Assembly: GCF_000967425.1 (NCBI RefSeq)
Contig: NZ_FO082820.1
Span: forward strand, 1,302,001 to 1,366,000
Direction of reading: 5' to 3'
Source of the DNA: Pseudorhizobium banfieldiae
GTDB taxonomy: Bacteria; Pseudomonadota; Alphaproteobacteria; Rhizobiales; Rhizobiaceae
DNA length: 64,000 bases
In this document: piece after piece, positions 37,461 through 46,018 of the stretch
How the letters are laid out: every line of letters starts with the position of its first letter
Position numbering within the stretch: the first letter of the stretch is position 1
Made by a program: the position numbers and the translations under genes
The notes under the pieces: generated by a model
The model's input: the letters and a program-made list of their open reading frames with translations, nothing else
Told to the model about the DNA's origin: nothing
Databases searched by the model: none

Positions 37461-38234
37461 ATGATGTGGTCAAAGGAGGCATCCGCCATTCGGATCTCGG
37501 CTGCGGCAGCCGGACCGTCCCACGCGCTTCGTGTGAACGCTCTGGCGGTGCTTGGCGGTGTCTTTCTGGGTTCGATTGTTGCCTACTCGGCGATCTCATT
37601 CCATCTGTCGCTAGGCAGCGCCACAGTCATTGCCGCTGCCGTGCTGCTTCTTGTCATTTTTTTCCTTGTGATCGGAAGCCTGCACCGGCACCGTTTTGAC
37701 AGCTTCGGTCTCGCGAACACAGTGACTGCAATCAGATCGGCGATCGTCAGCCTGGTCGCTGCCGCAGTGATCGTGCCCAATGCGCCTGAAAATGCCTCCT
37801 GGGCCCTCGTGCTCCTCGTGACAGTGGCGCTTACGCTGGATGGCTTCGACGGGTACCTCGCACGCCTCCAGAGGCAGGAGTCGGAACTTGGCGCAAGGTT
37901 CGACATGGAAGTCGATGCCTTTCTTATCCTCTGCCTGTCAGCCGCCGTGTTCATCCTCGATAAGGCGGGGGCGTGGGTCGTGCTGATAGGCCTGCTTCGC
38001 TACGCTTTCATGATGGCGCAGTACTTCGTGCCCAGTCTGACGGCACCTCTGCCGCCATCGCTGCGGCGCAAGTTTGTCTGTGTGGTGCAGGTTGCCGCGC
38101 TCTGCCTGATCCTCGTTCCCGGGGTGATGGCACCCATCTCCGTCTGGCTGGCGGCTGTTGCGCTCCTCTTGCTCATCTACTCGTTCGCGGTCGACTGCCT
38201 CTACCTCCTGCGCGATCCAGAGGTGGGAAGGTGA
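37461..38234 (+). CDS. CDP-alcohol phosphatidyltransferase family membrane protein
   Basis: A 257-residue membrane protein with about six hydrophobic helices. The family motif D-G-x2-A-R-x8-G-x3-D-x3-D is complete: DGYLARL through GARFDMEVD, near residues 131-154. Such enzymes attach an alcohol to a CDP-linked lipid or polyol, as in phosphatidylglycerol and phosphatidylinositol synthesis. It starts two bases after the RibA stop and overlaps the FkbM gene as GTGA, so it belongs to this pathway rather than general lipid synthesis. Donor and acceptor unknown. Confidence 0.88.
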   Translation: MMWSKEASAIRISAAAAGPSHALRVNALAVLGGVFLGSIVAYSAISFHLSLGSATVIAAAVLLLVIFFLVIGSLHRHRFDSFGLANTVTAIRSAIVSLVAAAVIVPNAPENASWALVLLVTVALTLDGFDGYLARLQRQESELGARFDMEVDAFLILCLSAAVFILDKAGAWVVLIGLLRYAFMMAQYFVPSLTAPLPPSLRRKFVCVVQVAALCLILVPGVMAPISVWLAAVALLLLIYSFAVDCLYLLRDPEVGR

Positions 38235-38983
38235 GCGCCGCCACAGGCCTTGATACGGCAATCGGTGTCGCGCGCTCGCTGGTGGTCTACTACGGCCAGC
38301 CCTGGCGCCGGGTGCAACTGAGGCGGTTCTACAGCGGGATCATCAAGCCCGGCGATATTGTCTTCGATATCGGCGCGCATGTGGGCAGCCGAAGCAGGAC
38401 CTTGCTGTCCCTGGGGGCAGAGGTCGTGGCCGTGGAGCCGCAGCCCGTGTTTGCCGACATGATCGAGAAGCATCTCACCAGCCGCTGGAAGGGATTCGAG
38501 CGTGCGGCCGTGGGCGCGACGGAAGGTGAGGCAAGGTTGCGCATCTCACGTCGTCATCCCACCGTCTCCACCGTATCGGACCGCTTCATAGAGGGTGTCA
38601 GCCATGCCGAGGGGTTTCGCGATGTCGTCTGGGACCGAGAGGTTGCCGTCCCCATGACGACGCTGGACCGGCTGATCGGAAAATATGGAATTCCGGCCTT
38701 CTGCAAGATCGACGTCGAAGGTGCCGAGGCCGAGATCCTCCGCGGACTTTCAAGCCCGATCCGCCTCGTCGCGTTCGAATATATTCCGGCACTTCCCGAA
38801 ATCGCGCTTGAAGCGATCGGATTGCTTGAGAGGCTCGGCAGCTACCGCTTCAATCGGGTGGTCGGCGAGAGACACCGCTTTGCGAACGAAGAATGGCAGG
38901 ACGCCGCGACGATTCTCGATGGAATTTCTTCGCTGACGCCGGGAGATCCGTCAGGCGATGTCTATGCCCGGTTGGCGACGTGA
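38231..38983 (+). CDS. FkbM family methyltransferase
   Basis: A 250-residue SAM-dependent O-methyltransferase of the FkbM type. The motif IVFDIGAHVGSRSRTLLSLG (about residues 39-58) binds SAM, and FCKIDVEGAEAEILRGL is the diagnostic C-terminal part. FkbM enzymes methylate hydroxyls on sugars and natural products. The GTG start at 38231 overlaps the preceding stop. It ends two bases before the convergent gene of the flippase-like protein. Confidence 0.88.
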   Translation: MSAATGLDTAIGVARSLVVYYGQPWRRVQLRRFYSGIIKPGDIVFDIGAHVGSRSRTLLSLGAEVVAVEPQPVFADMIEKHLTSRWKGFERAAVGATEGEARLRISRRHPTVSTVSDRFIEGVSHAEGFRDVVWDREVAVPMTTLDRLIGKYGIPAFCKIDVEGAEAEILRGLSSPIRLVAFEYIPALPEIALEAIGLLERLGSYRFNRVVGERHRFANEEWQDAATILDGISSLTPGDPSGDVYARLAT

Positions 38984-38985
38984 TC

Positions 38986-39918
38986 TCATCGGGCGATTCC
39001 TGCACCCCGCCTCCAGCCGCCAAGTGCGGACGCGCCGTACACCATCAGGCCTGGAAGCGCGGTACCGGCAAGCGAGAAGGCACCGTAAAGAAGGCTCGCA
39101 GCAAGGCCCTGGGCGCTCGTGTATCCCAGGAGCGGCCAAAGCACCGCTGCGGCCGCTTCGCGGCTTCCCCACCCGCCGATACCCACTGGAACCAGCATCG
39201 CCAGCAGGCAGAGCGGAATGATCGCAAACGCTCCGGCCAGCGGCAGTGGTGCGCCAGCCGCATCGGATGCAATGAGGAAAATCGCCACGTAACTTGTCAC
39301 GATGAGAATGCTCAGTCCGCCCTGGATCGCGAAGGCTCGGTCTTTCCAGAAGACCGCCGAAAGGTCAGGGAGGTGCTGGATACTCCACGCCCTGAGAGGT
39401 TTAACCAGAAGAGACGCCGCTACGATTGCGATGACGCCCGCCAACCCGGCGCCGAGCAGTGCCCAGAGGTCCGGAATGCTGTCCTGCGGCAACAGCACCA
39501 CCCAGCTCAGCAATCCCAGGACCGTGAGCAACAGAAACGCGAGCTGCCCGGAGAGCCGCTCCAGCACGACAGCTGCGGTTGCCCGCTTCCAATCACCAGC
39601 GGCGTCGCCGCTGCTGCGATATGCGCGGACGGCGTCGCCGGCGATGCCGCTTGGCAGGGTCTGGTTGAGGATGCCGCTGAGATAGTATTCCCGTATGGCA
39701 GTGGCTCGCCGCATGGGGTGACCGAGCCGGGAGGCGGTAAAGTGCCAGCGCAGCGCGGAAAGCAGGATCTGGACCTGGACGATGATGATGGCGACGAGTG
39801 CATGGCCTGGCGGCACGCCTGCGAGAGCCTCGGCGAGGCTCGCAGGATCGACCGCAAGGACGAGGAGAGGCAGAAGCAGGAGACCTGCAGCCATCGCGAC
39901 CACCTTCAGTATTCGCAT
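38986..39918 (-). CDS. Lysylphosphatidylglycerol synthase TM region / UPF0104 family protein
   Basis: An integral membrane protein of about 310 residues with roughly eight helices. The family signature SALRWHFTASRLG lies early, YYLSGILNQTLPSGIAGDAVRAY is represented by its core LNQTLPSGIAGDAVR, and LLAMLVPVGIGGWGSREAA comes late. This is the flippase half of MprF-type proteins without the aminoacyl-transfer half; such stand-alone proteins are thought to move lipids. The start is at 39918; a longer frame upstream has no support. It is encoded opposite to the RibA operon. Confidence 0.88.
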   Translation of the reverse strand: MRILKVVAMAAGLLLLPLLVLAVDPASLAEALAGVPPGHALVAIIIVQVQILLSALRWHFTASRLGHPMRRATAIREYYLSGILNQTLPSGIAGDAVRAYRSSGDAAGDWKRATAAVVLERLSGQLAFLLLTVLGLLSWVVLLPQDSIPDLWALLGAGLAGVIAIVAASLLVKPLRAWSIQHLPDLSAVFWKDRAFAIQGGLSILIVTSYVAIFLIASDAAGAPLPLAGAFAIIPLCLLAMLVPVGIGGWGSREAAAAVLWPLLGYTSAQGLAASLLYGAFSLAGTALPGLMVYGASALGGWRRGAGIAR

Positions 39919-40004
39919 GGCTGTCGATTGCCTCCTTCGTCGTTCATGATCCTGCTCCGGTGGAGTGATGCTCGGGGTAGTATACGAGCGGGAGGAGCGT
40001 TCGG

Positions 40005-41648
40005 ATGAACCGGACCGGCACGATACACCAAATTCGTGGATGGCGAGCCGCCCTGGCAATGACGATTTTCGTCGCGGTTTCTTTCTTCGCGTGCGCCATG
40101 CCAGATACGCCGGGCGGCATCCAGTTCACCCGCACCCTGCGTCTGCCGATCGAGATACCGCTACTGGCTCTCGCCTTGCTGTTGCTGCCGAGGAGGATGG
40201 CCATTGGGGTGGCGGTTCTCTCGACGACCGTGGTCTTCTGCCTTCTGTTTCTCAAGATCGGCGATCTTGCTGTCCTCTCGGCATTCCAGCGCCGCTTCAA
40301 TCCCTATCTCGACCTGAAGATGATCTTTGACGGATGGAACCTGCTGTCCGGCTCCCTCGGCGCGTTGACTGCGGCCGTCTCGATCGGCGGGGCCGTCGCT
40401 TCCCTGGCTGCCTTGGTGCTGGCCTTCTCCTGGGCGTGCATCCGGATCACGAACCTGTCCGACCAAGTCCGAAGGACAGCGGTTGCGGTATTCGCGCTAC
40501 TGCTGGTCGCCGGCGTCGTGCTGCAGACGGCGAATGTCCGCGCCGGCTCTGATCCTGTGGCTCAGCTGCGCGTGTCGGACTATCTCGGAGAGCGGCTGGC
40601 TCTGGTGGCTCGATCGGTTGCCGACATCCGTGCATTTGAGGCGGAGTTGCATGAGGAGGCGGGATATCCCGCCGGAGCGCCGTCCTTCGAGCGCATCAAA
40701 GGGCGGGACCTGATCCTTGTCTTCGTCGAATCCTACGGGCGAAGCGCGATCGAGGATCCGCGCTACAGCCCGATGATCGGCCCAAGGCTCGAGGGCGTCG
40801 AGCTGCAGCTTTCCGAGGCCGGCTTCGCATCTGCGAGCGGCTGGACGCGGTCACCGACCGTGGCGGGTCTCAGCTGGCTCGCTCATGGCACCCTTCTCTC
40901 GGGTCTCTGGACCGATAGCCAGGCGCGCTATGACCGGCTGATGACCAGTGACCGGCCGAGCCTCAACCGGATGTTCCGCGATGCCGGGTGGCGAACGGTG
41001 GCCATCATGCCTGCTATCACCATGGATTGGCCGGAGGCTGCCTATTACGGCTACGACGAGATCCTGGCGGCAAAGGACCTGGGCTACCGCGGCAAGCCGT
41101 TCAACTGGGTGACAATGCCGGACCAGTACACCCTGTCTGCCTTCGAAAGCCTCGCCCGCTCGCCGGCAAGGGACGCGGGCGTGCCTGTGATGGCGGAGAT
41201 CGCGCTCATATCGAGCCATGCTCCATGGACGCCGATCCCCCGGCTTGTCGACTGGAGTTCAGTCGGCGATGGGTCGACCTTCGACGGCCAGGCGGAGAGT
41301 GGCGATCCACCGGCGGTCGTGTGGGCCGATCAGGATCGGGTTCGTCGGCATTATATCGCGACGATTGACTACGCGCTGGAAACTCTGGGATCCTATATCA
41401 GCCATTTCGGCCGGGACGCCGTGTTCGTGATCCTGGGCGACCATCAGCCCGCCGCGCTGATCACCGGCCCGGATGCATCGCGATCCGTACCGATCCACAT
41501 CGTCAGCCGTGACCGTGCCCTCGTCGACAGTTTCAAGGCCGACGGTTTCTCTATCGGCATGACACCCTCGCCGCAGGCGCCGGAGCCATCCATGGACAGG
41601 ATGCGCGATGTTCTGATCAGCAGGTTCGGCGGCGGGCAGACGGAGTGA
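40005..41648 (+). CDS. Membrane-anchored sulfatase / phosphotransferase (alkaline phosphatase superfamily)
   Basis: A 547-residue protein with about five N-terminal membrane helices (residues 15-185) and a periplasmic alkaline-phosphatase-fold domain. DLILVFVESYGRSAIED provides the first metal site, and VFVILGDHQPAAL the second. It resembles LtaS, OpgB and phosphoethanolamine transferases, which move phospho-alcohol head groups from lipids to glycans. The usual nucleophile Thr after the ES motif is here Tyr-Gly-Arg-Ser, so the nucleophile position is uncertain. It is divergent from the flippase-like gene. Confidence 0.82.
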   Translation: MNRTGTIHQIRGWRAALAMTIFVAVSFFACAMPDTPGGIQFTRTLRLPIEIPLLALALLLLPRRMAIGVAVLSTTVVFCLLFLKIGDLAVLSAFQRRFNPYLDLKMIFDGWNLLSGSLGALTAAVSIGGAVASLAALVLAFSWACIRITNLSDQVRRTAVAVFALLLVAGVVLQTANVRAGSDPVAQLRVSDYLGERLALVARSVADIRAFEAELHEEAGYPAGAPSFERIKGRDLILVFVESYGRSAIEDPRYSPMIGPRLEGVELQLSEAGFASASGWTRSPTVAGLSWLAHGTLLSGLWTDSQARYDRLMTSDRPSLNRMFRDAGWRTVAIMPAITMDWPEAAYYGYDEILAAKDLGYRGKPFNWVTMPDQYTLSAFESLARSPARDAGVPVMAEIALISSHAPWTPIPRLVDWSSVGDGSTFDGQAESGDPPAVVWADQDRVRRHYIATIDYALETLGSYISHFGRDAVFVILGDHQPAALITGPDASRSVPIHIVSRDRALVDSFKADGFSIGMTPSPQAPEPSMDRMRDVLISRFGGGQTE

Positions 41649-41690
41649 GGCGCGGCTGCGCTCGCCGTTAATTGCTGTTGGTAAGACGGA

Positions 41691-42497
41691 TCAGGTGACA
41701 AGCTTGCCCTTCTGCAAGTCACCCCGGGCGATGAAATAGGGATTGGCGAAGTCGATACTGTCCGTCTGCTGCGTCTTCCCGTAGACGAGGGGCTTTCCGT
41801 CCAGCGTCGTGGTCGCGCCACCGGCCGCGCGGAGCACGGCATCGCCGGCCGCCGTATCCCACTCCATAGTACGGCTGAGCCGCGGGTAGATGTCCGCTTG
41901 CCCTTCGGCGACAAGGCAGAATTTCAGCGACGATCCGATCGCGCAGGTCTCCGCAATATTGTTGGCCTTCAGGAACGCCTCCGTCTCCGGCGTGCTATGG
42001 GAACGGCTGGCAACCGCGACCATCGAAGGAGCGGCCTCACGAACATGGATCGACTTCCTCGCGTCGACACCGAAGTCTGCCCCGATCGCCAGTCGACACG
42101 CCTCATCACCATCGCCCGTATAGGCGATGCCGAGCGCGGGGGCGTAGACGACGCCCGCGACCGGCACACCGGACCTGATGAGGGCAATGTTGACTGTAAA
42201 CTCCTCGCGGCCCGCAATGAACTCCTTCGTGCCGTCAAGCGGATCGACCAGGATGAAGGGGCCGGCGCCAATGGCCGGTATGCGTCCCGCGGCAACCGCC
42301 TCCTCGGCAATGACCGGGATGTCGGGAACAGCCTGACGAAGCACCTCGAGAATGATGCGCTCGGCCTGCTCGTCCGCTTCCGTCACCGGGGAGCAATCGG
42401 CCTTGTAGCTGGTTGTGGGGCCCGCCCGGTAAACCTCGATGATCGCGCGGCCGGCATCGAGCGCAGCGGATGTGAAGAGATCAATGAGCTTCGTCAT
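41691..42497 (-). CDS. cysQ: 3'(2'),5'-bisphosphate nucleotidase
   Basis: Removes the 3'-phosphate of PAP/PAPS, part of sulfate assimilation. A 268-residue member of the lithium-sensitive inositol phosphatase family. Metal ligands are in IAEEAVA (near residue 65), FILVDPLDGTKEFIAG (87-102) and MEWDTAAGDAVLRAAGG (near 212-228). It converges on the sulfatase-like gene, which ends 42 bases away. Confidence 0.95.
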   Translation of the reverse strand: MTKLIDLFTSAALDAGRAIIEVYRAGPTTSYKADCSPVTEADEQAERIILEVLRQAVPDIPVIAEEAVAAGRIPAIGAGPFILVDPLDGTKEFIAGREEFTVNIALIRSGVPVAGVVYAPALGIAYTGDGDEACRLAIGADFGVDARKSIHVREAAPSMVAVASRSHSTPETEAFLKANNIAETCAIGSSLKFCLVAEGQADIYPRLSRTMEWDTAAGDAVLRAAGGATTTLDGKPLVYGKTQQTDSIDFANPYFIARGDLQKGKLVT

Positions 42498-42588
42498 GGT
42501 GCTGCCGGCTCTCGCGCAATTCCTGGCTCTTCCTTGTCACAAGGTACAGGCCCATTTGCGACCAGCAGTCACAGCAGGTTCGCGGGGT

Positions 42589-43473
42589 TCACGATCTACT
42601 ACGGGCAAGATACATCCGCGTAGCGTAAAGGGCGACCGCTGCGGCGTTCGACACGTTGAGCGACTTGATCTCCCCCGGCATGTCGAGGCGCGCAAGCGCA
42701 GTGACGGTTTCGCGCGTCTTGTGGCGCAAGCCCTTGCCCTCGGACCCCAGGACCAGGGCGATCTTGTCTCCGGCAAGGGTTTCCTCCAGCGGCTGCGGGC
42801 CTTCCGAATCGAGGCCGACGGTCTGGAAGCCGAGCGCGTGAAGTTCGTTCAGTGCATCGGCAAGATTGGTGACCTGGATATGGGGAATGAGTTCCAGTGC
42901 ACCTGAGGCCGATTTTGCAAGGACGCCGGATTCCACCGGGCTATGTCTCTGAGTGGTGACAAGTGCGCCGGCCCCGAAGGCGACGGCAGAGCGCATGATG
43001 GCCCCGACATTATGCGGATCCGTAACCTGGTCGAGCACCAGCAGGAGAGGGCTGTCCTTCAAGGCTTCAAGCCGCCGGACGGGTAGCGGCCGCGTCTCCA
43101 GCATCACCCCCTGATGGATGGCATCCGGGCCCAGCACCCTGTCGAGGTCCTGAGGCTGGACGAGATCGGCCGGGCAGGGGAGGGCCTCAGTATCTCCCAT
43201 GTCGAGGCGCGCCAGCGCGTTTTGCGTGACCGAAAGCCTGATGAGTTGCCGTTGCGGGTTGGCGAGCGCTGCGCGCACCGTGTGCAGACCGTAGAGAAAG
43301 ACCTGGTCGGGCTGAAGCTGGGGAGGCGCCCAGGCGACGTCCTTGCGGCGGTTCTTGCGCGGGTCTGGGGTCGGGATTTCGCCGCGTTCCCGCTTCGCAT
43401 CCCTTACCGCCCGTCGAAGCGTGGCATAGTGGCTGTCGCGGCCGGACTTGTCGTCTTTATCATTCTTGCTCAT
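42589..43473 (-). CDS. rlmB: 23S rRNA (guanosine-2'-O-)-methyltransferase RlmB
   Basis: A SpoU-type methyltransferase of 294 residues that modifies the ribose of G2251 in 23S rRNA. The N-terminal substrate-binding domain begins near residue 55 with FLYGLHTVRAALAN. Knot motifs are VTDPHNVGAIMRSA, LVLGSEGKGLR and SLNVSNAAAVALY. The N-terminal 50 residues are basic and polar. The gene is divergent from the tRNA-Tyr/Gly transcript. Confidence 0.96.
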   Translation of the reverse strand: MSKNDKDDKSGRDSHYATLRRAVRDAKRERGEIPTPDPRKNRRKDVAWAPPQLQPDQVFLYGLHTVRAALANPQRQLIRLSVTQNALARLDMGDTEALPCPADLVQPQDLDRVLGPDAIHQGVMLETRPLPVRRLEALKDSPLLLVLDQVTDPHNVGAIMRSAVAFGAGALVTTQRHSPVESGVLAKSASGALELIPHIQVTNLADALNELHALGFQTVGLDSEGPQPLEETLAGDKIALVLGSEGKGLRHKTRETVTALARLDMPGEIKSLNVSNAAAVALYATRMYLARSRS

Positions 43474-43575
43474 GCGGCCTTATAGCCTTGGCAGCTTCCG
43501 CAGCATAGTCGTGACACCCGCGATAAGCCTCGAAGGAGGCGGGATTTTTTTCACGGAATTGAGGTCTGACGCGTG

Positions 43576-43606
43576 TTGACAGACGGCGAGCGGGCCGTCA
43601 TATACG
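43576..43606 (+). promoter_or_regulatory. Candidate promoter of the tRNA-Tyr/tRNA-Gly operon
   Basis: A perfect TTGACA (43576-43581) is followed by CATATACG (43600-43607), giving TATACG at a spacer of 19 or CATATA at 18. It is about 65 bases before the tRNA-Tyr 5' end. Confidence 0.55.
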
Positions 43607-43669
43607 CGGCGCAGATCGAAGCCCGGCGCATCGATCTAGCGAGCTTGGTTACGATCCCGACGGATTAAT

Positions 43670-43754
43670 GGAGGGATGCCCGAGTGGTTAAAGGGGACGG
43701 ACTGTAAATCCGTTGGCTCAGCCTACGTTGGTTCAAATCCAACTCCCTCCACCA
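43670..43754 (+). tRNA. tRNA-Tyr (anticodon GTA)
   Basis: An 85-base class II tRNA with a long variable arm. Acceptor GGAGGGA pairs with TCCCTCC. Anticodon loop CTGTAAA holds GTA, and the T arm has GGTTCAAATCC. CCA is encoded. It is followed 23 bases later by tRNA-Gly. Confidence 0.97.
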
Positions 43755-43777
43755 TTCGTCACCGGATCGGCCACCCC

Positions 43778-43851
43778 GCGGGTATAGCTCAATGGTAGAG
43801 CAGCAGCCTTCCAAGCTGAATACGCGGGTTCGATTCCCGCTACCCGCTCCA
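43778..43851 (+). tRNA. tRNA-Gly (anticodon TCC), prophage target
   Basis: A 74-base cloverleaf. Acceptor GCGGGTA pairs with TACCCGC. Anticodon stem CAGC/GCTG holds loop CTTCCAA with TCC, and the T arm is GGGTTCGATTCCC. CCA is encoded. The gene is intact; the phage integrase begins 138 bases past its 3' end, so its 3' half is the likely attachment core. Confidence 0.97.
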
Positions 43852-43988
43852 GCTCGCCGCATTTATCGACCGCCAGATTCCCTGCAAATCAAGGCTTTCG
43901 GCTGAAGCGATCTGAAGCAGCTTGATCAAAACGAAATTTTCAGCACACTAACGTGGACATTTATTAGGACACAAAGGCGCGGCTGGGG

Positions 43989-45356
43989 ATGGGACGTCAC
44001 CGGAAGTCGAAGCACGATCTCGATCGGTATCTGCTGTGCGTCGGCGGCAATTACTACTATCGCCGGCGGGTGCCGACGGAGCTTGCCGACATCGACGAGC
44101 GCGGCCACACCGTCAAGATCTCGCTCAAGACGACGGACCTCGCCCGGGCCCGGACGATTCGCGACCTGTACGAAAAGGCGGACGATGACCGTTGGGCATC
44201 TATGCTCTGCGGCGAGGATCAGGAGGCGGCAAAGAACCGGTACCTGACCGCCATCAAGCGAGCGAAGGCGATGGGCTTCTCCTATCAGCCGTCCGCGGAT
44301 CTCGCGAATGCTCCCCTCGTGGCGCTGCTCGAAAGGGTGGAGGCCATCCTCTCCCCGTCGACGCCGAAGCCTGTCGTCGAGGCCGTCATGGGTACGGTGT
44401 CAGCTCCGGCCGCTACGGTGTCGGATGCCTTCAAGGTCTACGAGGAAGAGATCACGCCGCACCAGATCTCCGGCAAGAGCGCAGGCCAGAGGGCGAAGTG
44501 GCTGTCGGTGAAGAAGGGGTCGAAGGATCACTTCATCTCCGTCATGGGTGACATGGCGATGGACGAGATCACCCGCGACGATGCCCGCCGCTACTACAAC
44601 CATTGGCTCGAGCGGATCGCGCCGAAGGAAGGCAGGCCCACGCACACGCCCGACATCGGCAACCGCCGCCTGGGGGATATGCGCGTGCTGTACCGGGAGT
44701 ATTATTCCCACATGAAGCAGGAGGACCGCGTCAACCCGTTCGAGGGGCTGCGGTTCAAGGACAAGGCGAAGCGCCGGCGCAAGCGGCATCCCTTCACGAC
44801 CGAATGGATCACGGACAAGATCCTGAAGCCCGGCGCTCTGGCCGGCCTGAATGACGAGGCGCGAGCGATTCTGCTCATCATGATGAATGTCGGCGCCCGA
44901 CCCAGCGAGATCTGCAACCTGACCGCAGACCGCATCCAACTCCAGAGCAACATCCCCTACATCAAGATTGAACCTGACGACGACCCCGAGGATCCGCGCG
45001 AGGTGAAAACCGAAACGTCGATCCGTGTGGTGCCGGTGACCGGCATCGCGCTCGAGGCGCTGAGGAGATTTCCGAAGGGCTTCCCGCGGTACCGGGACAA
45101 GGAGGGCAACTTCTCCGCTGCCATCAACAAGTACATGGTGGAGAACCACCTGAGGCAATCGGTCAAGACGACCGTCTATTCCTTCCGCCATTCGTTCGAG
45201 GACCGCATGAAGAACGTGAAGGTCGACGACGAGGTGAGGAGGATCCTCATGGGCCATGCGATCGACAGGCCCGAATACGGCGAGGGCGGTTCGCTCGCGC
45301 TCAAGCTCGAGGCGATGGCAGCGGTCGCCCTGCCTTGCGACCCTTCGATCCTCTGA
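43989..45356 (+). CDS. Phage integrase, tyrosine recombinase
   Basis: Site-specific recombinase of 455 residues. The N-terminal arm-type region includes YYYRRRVPTELADIDERG, as in DUF6538-like integrases. A SAM-like core-binding domain spans about 140-260. The catalytic domain has Arg in NVGARPSEICNL, the H/R box as YSFRHSFEDRM, His in ILMGHAID and Tyr in RPEYGEGG. It is oriented away from tRNA-Gly, and its 3' end overlaps the first leftward phage gene by 56 bases. Confidence 0.95.
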   Translation: MGRHRKSKHDLDRYLLCVGGNYYYRRRVPTELADIDERGHTVKISLKTTDLARARTIRDLYEKADDDRWASMLCGEDQEAAKNRYLTAIKRAKAMGFSYQPSADLANAPLVALLERVEAILSPSTPKPVVEAVMGTVSAPAATVSDAFKVYEEEITPHQISGKSAGQRAKWLSVKKGSKDHFISVMGDMAMDEITRDDARRYYNHWLERIAPKEGRPTHTPDIGNRRLGDMRVLYREYYSHMKQEDRVNPFEGLRFKDKAKRRRKRHPFTTEWITDKILKPGALAGLNDEARAILLIMMNVGARPSEICNLTADRIQLQSNIPYIKIEPDDDPEDPREVKTETSIRVVPVTGIALEALRRFPKGFPRYRDKEGNFSAAINKYMVENHLRQSVKTTVYSFRHSFEDRMKNVKVDDEVRRILMGHAIDRPEYGEGGSLALKLEAMAAVALPCDPSIL

Positions 45357-45528
45357 CGCGCTGCATGACTGAGGCCATGGTGTTCTCGGCCGCGCGCATG
45401 GCCTTCAGCTCGGCCTCGAGTCTTTCGTAGATCGGCAGGCACTTCTGCCCGTCCTTCAGGTCCACGATGATCTCGGCAACCCTGTCCAGGGCTCGCTCTA
45501 TCCGTTCGGGGGTGATCTGCTGGTTCAT
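45301..45528 (-). CDS. Phage hypothetical protein
   Basis: 75 residues from ATG 45528, starting MNQQITPERIERALDRVAEI, with a helical amphipathic middle and a basic C-terminus (RGSKGRKAGRPLP). Last gene of the leftward arm; it overlaps the integrase 3' end. No family recognised. Confidence 0.6.
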   Translation of the reverse strand: MNQQITPERIERALDRVAEIIVDLKDGQKCLPIYERLEAELKAMRAAENTMASVMQRVRGSKGRKAGRPLPSPRA

Positions 45529-45560
45529 CTCTCTGGTTCCATACTTGGAGGGGGTAGGCG

Positions 45561-45842
45561 TTAGGCGTTGCCGAGGGTCGGGCACTTCAAGACTTCGAGG
45601 ACGGAAAACTCCTCGACCAGGCTCTTCGCCGTGTCGATGTCGCCGACGCAGCCAAGGCGCCGCAGCTGCGTCAGTGCGTAGTATGGTCCCTCTGGCTGGT
45701 ACCAGCACACGCAGCCCATGGCAGCCTTGCCGACCACGTAGCGCGAGCGGTACCCAGGGAATATGTCGGAGTCCTCACCACCGTAGAGGTGGACAGGCTC
45801 CGGCTCCGTCCACGTTGGCTCGCCCCATGCGGTTTGCGTCAT
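45561..45842 (-). CDS. Phage hypothetical protein
   Basis: 93 residues, acidic and rich in aromatic residues (WGEPTWTEPEPVHLYGG), with two cysteines in GCVCWYQ. Coupled to the upstream gene by an ATGA overlap. No family recognised. Confidence 0.7.
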   Translation of the reverse strand: MTQTAWGEPTWTEPEPVHLYGGEDSDIFPGYRSRYVVGKAAMGCVCWYQPEGPYYALTQLRRLGCVGDIDTAKSLVEEFSVLEVLKCPTLGNA

Positions 45843-46018
45843 GTCGGTTGTGCCTCCGGGTTTTTCTTTAGAGCGTTACCGCTGGTGACCATGGTGTATC
45901 CGTCAGCGAACCTCACCAGCCGGGTGTTCATGACGTTGGTGCGGATCAGCACTTCGCAGGGCTGGCCCTTCCTCCCCTGCCTGTTCCAGCGGAAGATGTA
46001 GGGGAGGGGCTGAGTCAT
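45839..46018 (-). CDS. Small phage protein
   Basis: 59 residues, starting MTQPLPYIFRWNRQGRKGQP and ending KKNPEAQPT. It is a short gene that fits exactly between its neighbours, with ATGA overlaps at both ends, which is strong support for translation. The middle (VLIRTNVMNTRLVRFADGY) looks like a small beta-rich domain. No family recognised. Confidence 0.7.
   Translation of the reverse strand: MTQPLPYIFRWNRQGRKGQPCEVLIRTNVMNTRLVRFADGYTMVTSGNALKKNPEAQPT

Noticed and set aside
38893..40008. Open frame of 371 codons on the plus strand
   Set aside because: Antisense of the UPF0104 membrane protein gene, whose family motifs and helices are clear; translation is Arg/Gln/His-rich without structure.
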